Shown here: in pieces, positions 8,606 to 13,110 of the stretch | How positions within the stretch are numbered: the first letter of the stretch is position 1 | Layout: each line of letters starts with the position of its first letter | From: Cyanobacteria bacterium UBA11370 | Lineage (GTDB): Bacteria > Cyanobacteriota > Cyanobacteriia > Cyanobacteriales > Coleofasciculaceae | Direction: 5' to 3' | Length of the DNA stretch: 13,110 bases | NCBI GenBank assembly: GCA_003486645.1 | Contig: DNGI01000315.1 | Span: 3,289-16,398, forward strand | Translations under genes and position numbers: made by a program | The notes under the pieces: generated by a model | What the model was told of the DNA's origin: nothing | Database searches by the model: none | The model's input: only the letters and a program-made list of their open reading frames with translations

Positions 8606-9593
8606 CCTGAATTCTCCCATCTGGAAGAGTTGCCCCTTGCAAATTTGCCCCCATCAAATTGGCACTACTCAACTCTGCCCTAGTCAAATTTGCCTTACTT
8701 AAATTTGCCTTTGTTAAATTTGCTCTCGCTAAATAGCCATCAACCAACTCTGATTCTGTCAAATTAACCTCACGCAAATCAGCGCGACTAAAATCAGCCC
8801 GATTCAATCGACAAAAACTCAAATTAGCGCCACTCAATTGAGCCTTACCAAACTTAGTATCGGGCATAATCGCCCCTTGTAAATTAACATCCGTTAGTTC
8901 GGCTTCACTTAAATTAGCGCGTTCCAATTTAACATTTGTAAGAATTGCACCGCGTAAATTTGCTCCCATCAAATTAACTTCCGTCAAAAAGGCAGAACCC
9001 AAATTTGCTTCACTCAAATCAGCCCCTTGTAAATCAGCATTCCGCAAATTGGCTTCCCTAAGATTAGCTCCACTTAAGTTAACTTTTGATAAATCTGCCC
9101 CCATCAAATTTGCCCCTCGCAAATCTGCTTTTCGCAAAATAGCCCCGCGCAAATTAGCAATATAAACTCTACTTTCCTCCCGCAAATTTGCCCCTCGCAA
9201 ACAAGCACCCGTTAAATCCGCACCACTTAAATTAGCCCCGCGCAAATCCGCATCAATCAGATTAGCATCCAACAACTTCGCCAGCGTTAAATTAGTACTT
9301 CGTAAATCTGCTCCCTGTAAACTAGCGCCATGCAAATCAGCACTACTCAAATTAGCGCCATTAAAAAACGCTTGATTCAAATTAGCACCACTCAACCGCG
9401 TACCCATTAAATTGGCTTTTCTCAAATTTGCCCGACTCAGATACGCAAAAATCAAATTCGCGCTATGCAAATCCGCCCCATTTAATACTATCCCGATTAA
9501 GTCAGCACCAAACAGATTAACACCACTTAAACTCGCGCCGCTAAACTTAATCTCTCCAGCTTTATATCGCTCTAAAAGTTCATTAACATTCAT
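8601..9593 (-). CDS. Pentapeptide-repeat protein, 60 pentads
   Basis: After a short leader (MNVNELLERYKAGEIKF) almost the whole 330-residue protein is A(D/N)LXX repeats: 24 pentads from residue 20 to 139 and 36 from 146 to 325. This should fold as a right-handed quadrilateral beta-helix of about 15 coils. Residues 140-145 (ESRVYI) do not fit: six residues replace a pentad, so the register slips by one and a bulge or kink is expected. The family includes DNA-mimicking gyrase protectors and many cyanobacterial proteins of unknown role; I cannot assign a function. There is no signal peptide or membrane segment, so it is probably cytoplasmic. It lies 50 bp downstream of the triple-domain gene on the same strand and is likely co-transcribed. 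No clear ribosome site precedes the ATG; a heptamer tract fills most of the gap. It contains no HIP1 site. The stop is inside element A. Confidence 0.93.
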   Translation of the reverse strand: MNVNELLERYKAGEIKFSGASLSGVNLFGADLIGIVLNGADLHSANLIFAYLSRANLRKANLMGTRLSGANLNQAFFNGANLSSADLHGASLQGADLRSTNLTLAKLLDANLIDADLRGANLSGADLTGACLRGANLREESRVYIANLRGAILRKADLRGANLMGADLSKVNLSGANLREANLRNADLQGADLSEANLGSAFLTEVNLMGANLRGAILTNVKLERANLSEAELTDVNLQGAIMPDTKFGKAQLSGANLSFCRLNRADFSRADLREVNLTESELVDGYLARANLTKANLSKANLTRAELSSANLMGANLQGATLPDGRIQD

Positions 9594-9609
9594 ACGACAA
9601 AAACACTAA

Positions 9610-9643
9610 CCAAATCCAAAATCCAAAATCCAAAATCCAAAAT
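9610..9643. repeat. Heptamer tandem tract (CCAAAAT) between two minus-strand genes
   Basis: Four exact copies of CCAAAAT (9616-9643) are preceded by a copy one base short (CCAAAT, 9610-9615). On the coding strand it reads ATTTTGG repeats, starting immediately after the upstream gene's TGA stop (9646-9644) and ending 16 bases before the pentapeptide gene's ATG. This is the class of short tandemly repeated heptamer known from cyanobacteria. Confidence 0.9.
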
Positions 9644-10708
9644 TCATCTAGCCTTGCCATAAAATCGGCTCATACATTGCGCGATCGCACTAGCCGCTTG
9701 AGTGTTTTCATCCGACGCATCCAGACACTTAGCCATACTGTAAAGCTTTGATTCCAGTTCTTCAATCGTTTTGTAAGAATCAAACGCTTGGAAGAGCAAA
9801 TCATCAAGAGTCTGTGCTCTAATTAAATACCAATCTTGTCGTGTTGCTTTGAACGGATGATAAACTACAGAAAATAGCAATAGTTTGGCTCTCAAAGGAT
9901 TGGTATATTTCATCACTTCCAGACGCAAATCAAACGCATCATAGGTACGTTTTTTTTGCTCTAGTTCAACCATTGATTGTTTCGGATTGGATTGTTGCCT
10001 AGCCGATTCTACCGGATCATTAGCTTTAACATTTTTTCTGGCTTTGACTAATGTTGACTCTGAAGAATCGCTGTACAGTGACTCTAATTTACTAATAATT
10101 GTACTCGCTACGATAGAATACTCGGTTTGTCGATTAAGGGTTTGGACCTGGCTAGTAATGGCTGAAGCAAGTTGATTTAGAGTTGAGTAAGCTTCTGTGA
10201 GTTCTTGGATTAAACTAGGCATATTTAATTTCGCCAAACTCTTGGAATCATTTTCCCATGTGCCTTTACAGACATAATAAATTAATTTTTTAATTCTCAG
10301 GGAGTTCGTATCCTGTTCTAATTCACGAGCAATTTTATCGAAATTAGAATTAGCTTCAGATGTTACACTTGGCGTTTCGGTTCGGAACACGACGACTTGG
10401 GTTAATTCAGTAGGTTCGTTGTACAGTTTGCCTAATTGATTAATAATGATGTTGGCGATCGCGTAATATTCTGTTTGTCGATTAAGCGTTTTTACCAATT
10501 CATCGAGATCTGAACTCAGTTGTTCTAAGGTGGGTTTAGAGTTGATGATCTCTTGGATTAAATCTCGTAATTGATACCGTTCGAGAATGGTAATGTCATT
10601 TTCCCACCTTTCTTGAGAGGCATAAACGATTAATTTTTTAATTCGGGTTGCATTTTCGTGCTGTTCTAACTCTCTAGCGATCGCATCAATCACAGATAAA
10701 GCTTGCAT
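9644..10708 (-). CDS. Unknown protein with three copies of a ~90-residue helical domain
   Basis: I do not recognise this 354-residue protein. It contains repeat 1 (6-96), repeat 2 (122-212) and a diverged repeat 3 (about 259-350). Repeats 1 and 2 align without gaps at a spacing of 116 residues, about 45 of 91 identical by hand count. They share IARELEQ, RIKKLI, WEND, TLNRQTEY and a final LY. Repeat 3 keeps the NPLRAK core and the FY end but has lost WEND and NRQTEY. The domains look mainly alpha-helical and charged. The linkers are Ser/Thr/Lys-rich (about 97-121 and 213-258). No catalytic motif, signal peptide or membrane segment is visible, so a binding or scaffold role is a guess. A clean AGGG at 10714-10717 supports the ATG. 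A candidate TATAAT promoter lies about 100 bp upstream. The pentapeptide gene follows after 50 bp. HIP1 octamers are present in the gene. Confidence 0.85.
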   Translation of the reverse strand: MQALSVIDAIARELEQHENATRIKKLIVYASQERWENDITILERYQLRDLIQEIINSKPTLEQLSSDLDELVKTLNRQTEYYAIANIIINQLGKLYNEPTELTQVVVFRTETPSVTSEANSNFDKIARELEQDTNSLRIKKLIYYVCKGTWENDSKSLAKLNMPSLIQELTEAYSTLNQLASAITSQVQTLNRQTEYSIVASTIISKLESLYSDSSESTLVKARKNVKANDPVESARQQSNPKQSMVELEQKKRTYDAFDLRLEVMKYTNPLRAKLLLFSVVYHPFKATRQDWYLIRAQTLDDLLFQAFDSYKTIEELESKLYSMAKCLDASDENTQAASAIAQCMSRFYGKAR

Positions 10709-10809
10709 TGTTTCCCTAAAATCGATTTGATAGAGCAGAAGCCCTTACCTCTGGGTCGTGAATTCAAGGCTTCAACTCTCCTATTTACAAAAAACTCATC
10801 AATCTTAGT

Positions 10810-10815
10810 ATTATA
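10810..10815 (-). promoter_or_regulatory. Candidate -10 box for the triple-domain/pentapeptide unit
   Basis: An exact TATAAT on the minus strand lies 102 bp upstream of the ATG at 10708. A start near 10803 would give a leader of about 95 bases. No good -35 box sits 16-18 bp further upstream (TTGAGC is present but only 12 bp away), so support is the -10 match and position alone. Confidence 0.4.
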
Positions 10816-10919
10816 ATATGAAGCCAAGCTCAAATTGATCGATTTTTTGACCTAAATAAGACGCATCCGTACCCAAACGCTTTAGCCTTTGAGATGAGCT
10901 ACTTTCGTAGTAGGTTTTA

Positions 10920-10961
10920 GGGAGTAGGGACTAGGGAGTAGGAAGTGGAGAGTGGGGAGTA
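10920..10961. repeat. Degenerate heptamer tandem tract (GGGAGTA)
   Basis: Six consecutive 7-mers: GGGAGTA, GGGACTA, GGGAGTA, GGAAGTG, GAGAGTG, GGGAGTA. Three are identical and the others differ by one to three bases. A lone GGGAGTA recurs near 11063, outside the tract. Confidence 0.8.
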
Positions 10962-11007
10962 AGCTGTTCGTCATTTAAACCTGATTGTCAAGAATTACAG
11001 AATCCTT

Positions 11008-11032
11008 GTAGTGCGACCATCTTGGTCGCTAC
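11008..11032. repeat. Small palindrome GTAGTGCGACCA ... TGGTCGCTAC
   Basis: GCGACCA (11013-11019) pairs with TGGTCGC (11023-11029) around the loop TCT. The outer GTA/TAC also pair, leaving two unpaired bases on the left. It is followed by ACTGATACCAAATT; the palindrome at 8382-8409 likewise runs into ATACCAA. I recall very similar palindromes (with GCGAGCA/TGCTCGC) as dispersed cyanobacterial repeats, which would be a compensating base change. Confidence 0.6.
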
Positions 11033-11147
11033 TGATACCAAATTTAAATGCGTGACAGCTTAGGGAGTAGACAAGAAAATTAAATGTACTTCACTCCTCT
11101 TGAGAAACGCTATATTGACCAGCCGACTCTTCTACTTATACTTAAGA

Positions 11148-11168
11148 TTTCATCCCTCATCGCTCATC
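11148..11168. repeat. Three imperfect heptamers overlapping a stop codon
   Basis: TTTCATC, CCTCATC and GCTCATC lie in tandem and share TCATC. On the minus strand they read GATGAGC, GATGAGG and GATGAAA. They form the last codons (Asp-Glu-Arg) and the TGA stop (11159-11157) of the 82-residue gene. Confidence 0.65.
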
Positions 11169-11405
11169 TGTGAAAGGATTTTGACCAACTCCCAGTTCTT
11201 TCTTACTCCGTTTCAACTCATTCCACAAGTCTTTGATTTTAGAGTAAGCAACTTCTGGGGCAACTTTACCAGCCGTTTCTAGATTACAAATGTAATTGAC
11301 TTGTTGAGCAAATTCCTGTAAATTCGCATTAAAAACGAGATTCTCTGGTTTCACTTTCCCGTAATAGCGACTGCGCGGATATAAAAAATCAGTTCGATCC
11401 GTCAT
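11157..11405 (-). CDS. Small conserved cyanobacterial protein (DUF7219-like)
   Basis: An 82-residue soluble protein containing DFLYPRSRYYGKV, FNANLQEFAQQVNYICNLE and a Lys-rich helical end (IKDLWNELKRSKKELG). I remember this pattern from a family of short hypothetical proteins spread through cyanobacteria, annotated I believe as DUF7219; that name is from memory. Function is unknown. It has no signal peptide or membrane segment, and one cysteine in YICNLE. The ATG at 11405 has an excellent AAAAGGAG at 11412-11419, six bases upstream, which makes it a convincing gene despite its size. It stands alone on the minus strand, with a stable hairpin (11474-11504) about 70 bp upstream. Its last codons and stop are written in a heptamer repeat. 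The open frame antisense to it is a shadow. Confidence 0.85.
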   Translation of the reverse strand: MTDRTDFLYPRSRYYGKVKPENLVFNANLQEFAQQVNYICNLETAGKVAPEVAYSKIKDLWNELKRSKKELGVGQNPFTDER

Positions 11406-11473
11406 CCTTATCTCCTTTTGTTAACAATCTGCAACTTAAATATAAATATCAATAAATCCCTTAACTATCTCTA

Positions 11474-11504
11474 TGATGGCTTAAGTAAACGTACTTAACC
11501 ATCA
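11474..11504. repeat. Long-stem hairpin upstream of the 82-residue gene
   Basis: TGATGG then TTAAGTA (with one unpaired C at 11480) pairs with TACTTAACCATCA across the four-base loop AACG, giving 13 base pairs. There is no T run on either strand directly after it, so it is not an obvious terminator. It could be an operator-like site, a 5'-leader hairpin or another dispersed repeat. Confidence 0.6.
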
Positions 11505-11718
11505 GTACTTTTACGGGACTTGATTGTGAGTGTAAAGCTTTAGTGGTGCAACGTCGAGGTTGTTTTTGTCTTCTGTTTGTCCTTGCTCTTGGCTACTTAA
11601 ACTCTAGCCTATGCTAGGGCTAGCGTTGGTATGAACTAAAAGGTATCCTGCCTTAGCAGCATAGCGTACTGTTAGGCTGATACGAATCAAACCCCAGACC
11701 GATCTTGTCCATTCCCCC

Positions 11719-11837
11719 AATGATATGATGTCCGGCAAATCATCCATAATAAAAAGTCTTCCTCTCTCCCCCTCTCCCTCTCTCCCTCTCTCCCCCTCAC
11801 TCTTTTTTAGGGTCATTCAACTAGACATGATATGACT
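11719..11837. mobile_element. Degenerate MITE-like element, copy B
   Basis: The ends AATGATATGATGTCCGG (11719-11735) and CTAGACATGATATGACT (11821-11837) match at 12 of 17 positions when one is reverse-complemented. The interior has an AT-rich spacer and a C/T core of octamers such as TCTCCCTC (11765-11796). It aligns along its whole length with copy A at 8503-8605, in the same orientation. It has no coding capacity; the open frame 11604-11816 on the minus strand is read through it and is not credible. It sits about 120 bp before purC. Confidence 0.6.
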
Positions 11838-11956
11838 CCCAATACTACTGGCATAAGCACAATAAACTGGAAATCAAGTTGGCGAAGAGTTCCCGACTTC
11901 TGCAAGAAGTCTACTTTCTACACAGCTAAAATCATTCCAAGGAGTCAAGACTCATA

Positions 11957-12703
11957 ATGTCCCAAGCGCACAAACTTTACGAAGGCAAAGCCAAGATTCT
12001 TTATTCCACCGATAACCCAGAAATTCTCCTCAGTCACTTCAAGGACGATGCTACCGCCTTCAACGCCCAAAAACGCGGTCAGATTAGTGGTAAAGGTGAA
12101 ATAAACTGTGCGATCGCCTCCCGATTATTCCAGTTACTCGAAGCCGAAGGCATCCCCACCCACTTTATTGAGCGTACCGCACCAAATCAAATGCTGGTGA
12201 AGCGGGTTAAAATTCTAGCCTTAGAAGTCGTGGTTAGGAACATTGCGGCGGGTAGTCTCTGTCAACAGACTGGATTGCCAGTGGGGAAAGTTCTACCCAA
12301 CCCCCTCGTCGAATTTTATTTAAAAAACGATGAGTTAGGAGATCCCTTGTTAACCCGCGATCGCCTCTTACTCCTAGAATTAGCAACACCAGAGCAGCTT
12401 AACCAACTCCAAGAGCAGGCATTGCGAATCAACCAAATTCTAACGGCTTTTTTCGGGCGCTGCGACATTACCCTAGTAGACTTCAAGCTAGAGTTTGGGA
12501 TCACATCTACCCAAGAACTCATCCTCGCCGATGAAATCAGTCCCGATACCTGCCGCCTTTGGAACCAATCCGAAACCGATCCCAACCGACGAATCATGGA
12601 CAAAGATCGATTTCGTCGGGATCTCGGAAACGTAGAAGATGCCTACCAGCAAGTTCTAGAGCGGGTGAACGCGCACTGTAGCAGTTCGGAACAAAACAGT
12701 TGA
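11957..12703 (+). CDS. purC: Phosphoribosylaminoimidazole-succinocarboxamide synthase (SAICAR synthetase)
   Basis: Joins aspartate to CAIR with ATP to give SAICAR, a middle step of de novo purine synthesis, in the cytoplasm. The 248 residues match the usual length of the bacterial enzyme. Visible motifs are KLYEGKAK (6-13), the nucleotide-binding start; EVVVRNIAAGS (90-100), a family signature; VDFKLEFG (174-181); LADEISPDTCRLW (190-202), the second signature; and DKDRFRRDLG (215-224) near the end. All are intact. The ATG at 11957 has GGAG at 11940-11943, somewhat far at 13 bases; no better start lies nearby. A Ser/Gln-rich tail after residue 240 is unremarkable. The next gene on the same strand begins 150 bp downstream. 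HIP1 octamers lie at 12110 and 12357. guaA, another purine gene, is about 9.6 kb away and not in the same unit. Confidence 0.97.
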   Translation: MSQAHKLYEGKAKILYSTDNPEILLSHFKDDATAFNAQKRGQISGKGEINCAIASRLFQLLEAEGIPTHFIERTAPNQMLVKRVKILALEVVVRNIAAGSLCQQTGLPVGKVLPNPLVEFYLKNDELGDPLLTRDRLLLLELATPEQLNQLQEQALRINQILTAFFGRCDITLVDFKLEFGITSTQELILADEISPDTCRLWNQSETDPNRRIMDKDRFRRDLGNVEDAYQQVLERVNAHCSSSEQNS

Positions 12704-12729
12704 GCGAATTTATATTAAATCCTGGTATT

Positions 12730-12793
12730 TTGTCCATTATCCATTACCAATCGCCAAACGAACAACAGACATTGGACAATGGACAACGGATAA
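12730..12793. repeat. Heptamer tracts in inverted orientation
   Basis: The left tract is TTGTCCA, TTATCCA, TTACCAA (12730-12750). The right tract is TGGACAA, TGGACAA, CGGATAA (12773-12793). TTGTCCA is the reverse complement of TGGACAA, so 14-base arms with one mismatch (12730-12743 and 12773-12786) could pair across a 29-base loop. It lies just after purC and may fold in its transcript, but no T run supports termination. Confidence 0.7.
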
Positions 12794-12855
12794 ACAGCGG
12801 ATCGCTTCCCTTGTAATCAACGTGGTGTGTGGACGTGTCAAAAAACCTGAAGATA

Positions 12856-13110
12856 ATGCGCTTATCTCCCCTGTTAGCGGCAATTGTTGCCGTAACAACG
12901 ACTATCAGTTTATCAAGCCCAGCCCGTGGTCAAACGCCTGACCCATCTCCGCCTAATCCAGAACCGACAGCAACTGCAACCCAGACTGATACTAAGTTGC
13001 TTTCAAAGAGAGTAGATAGAGAGGACAAGGAAGACAAGGGAGACAAGGAGGACAAGGAGACAAAGGAGAGGGATTTTACAAATCATTTAGAATGGCTATA
13101 TAAGGATTGT
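12856..13110 (+). CDS. Secreted/envelope protein, N-terminal fragment; possibly Omp85/BamA
   Basis: The frame is open to the window edge. From the ATG at 12856 it begins MRLSPLLAAIVAVTTTISL, a positive start plus hydrophobic core, with a likely signal-peptidase site near ARGQ. A Pro/Thr-rich linker (PDPSPPNPEPTATATQ) follows, then a highly charged stretch of Glu-Asp-Lys triplets encoded by a tandem repeat (13021-13065), then RDFTNHLEWLYKDC at the edge. A GTG at 12835 would add seven residues; neither start has a strong ribosome site. The signal sequence and Pro/Thr linker resemble the start of cyanobacterial Omp85/BamA proteins, and I recall purC next to omp85 in cyanobacteria, but no POTRA or barrel sequence is visible. 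The repeat may be an insertion, and whether the frame continues intact beyond the edge cannot be seen. Confidence 0.5.
   Translation, partial: MRLSPLLAAIVAVTTTISLSSPARGQTPDPSPPNPEPTATATQTDTKLLSKRVDREDKEDKGDKEDKETKERDFTNHLEWLYKDC
13021..13065 (+). repeat. In-frame 9-bp tandem repeat in the envelope-protein gene
   Basis: Four 9-mers with consensus GRRGACAAG (13021-13056) are followed by the related GAGACAAAG. A unit length of nine keeps the frame and writes Glu-Asp-Lys, Glu-Asp-Lys, Gly-Asp-Lys, Glu-Asp-Lys, Glu-Thr-Lys. The flanks are also purine-rich, so the low-complexity block extends from about 13006 to 13072. Confidence 0.85.

Larger units (their letters stand above)
10709..11156. other. 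Intergenic region with promoter box and repeats
   Basis: The 448 bp between two minus-strand genes hold a TATAAT box near 10810, a degenerate heptamer tract (10920-10961), a small palindrome (11008-11032) and a three-copy heptamer starting at 11148. A plus-strand open frame at 11100-11282 runs antisense through the 82-residue gene and is not credible as a gene. Confidence 0.5.
11406..11956. other. Divergent intergenic region with hairpin and MITE-like element
   Basis: This 551-bp space separates the 82-residue gene (-) from purC (+), so both promoters should lie here. It contains the hairpin 11474-11504, a weak CTAGCC/GGCTAG pair at 11604-11623, and MITE-like copy B at 11719-11837. A minus-strand TATATT lies about 35 bp upstream of the small gene and could be its -10 box, with no convincing -35. 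I found no clear purC promoter. Confidence 0.5.

Noticed and set aside
9616..9643. Possible CRISPR array or direct-repeat array
   Set aside because: The units are 7 bp and contiguous with no spacers, so this is a simple tandem repeat.
11100..11282. 60-codon open frame on +
   Set aside because: It is antisense to the 82-residue gene, which has a strong ribosome site and a conserved-looking sequence.
11604..11816. 70-codon open frame on - with an Arg/Glu/Gly-rich start
   Set aside because: It is read through the C/T octamers and left end of MITE-like copy B, and it has no ribosome site or recognisable protein pattern.

Overview
The window looks like part of a cyanobacterial chromosome. The octamer GCGATCGC (HIP1) occurs 16 times by my count, far more than the 0.2 copies expected by chance. 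The proteins have a cyanobacterial character, and the spaces between genes are full of short tandem heptamers, small palindromes and MITE-like elements, as in repeat-rich filamentous cyanobacteria. I cannot name a species.

Layout: (1) The 3' part of cbiD (cobalamin synthesis), then guaA (GMP synthetase), both on +. (2) A convergent 1068-residue GAF/PAS histidine kinase on -, separated from guaA by a perfect 31-bp palindrome that supplies the kinase stop codon. (3) A gene-free stretch of about 850 bp. (4) On +, a FurA-type iron regulator and a diguanylate cyclase with a degenerate receiver domain. (5) On -, a two-gene unit: a 354-residue protein made of three copies of an unrecognised ~90-residue domain, followed by a 60-pentad pentapeptide-repeat protein. 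The two are separated by 50 bp that hold a heptamer tract. (6) On -, an 82-residue conserved cyanobacterial protein. (7) On +, purC (SAICAR synthetase), then the start of a secreted or envelope protein, possibly Omp85/BamA, cut by the window edge and carrying an in-frame microsatellite.

Metabolically, guaA and purC both serve purine synthesis and cbiD serves corrinoid synthesis. The kinase, Fur and GGDEF proteins are regulators with no visible dedicated partners here. The least explained content is the triple-domain/pentapeptide pair and the repeats. Two degenerate copies of one ~100-120 bp element (8503-8605 and 11719-11837) share ends and a C/T-rich core. At least five tandem tracts have unrelated sequences but the same 7-nt period. 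All four minus-strand genes have stop codons lying in, or directly abutting, a repeat.
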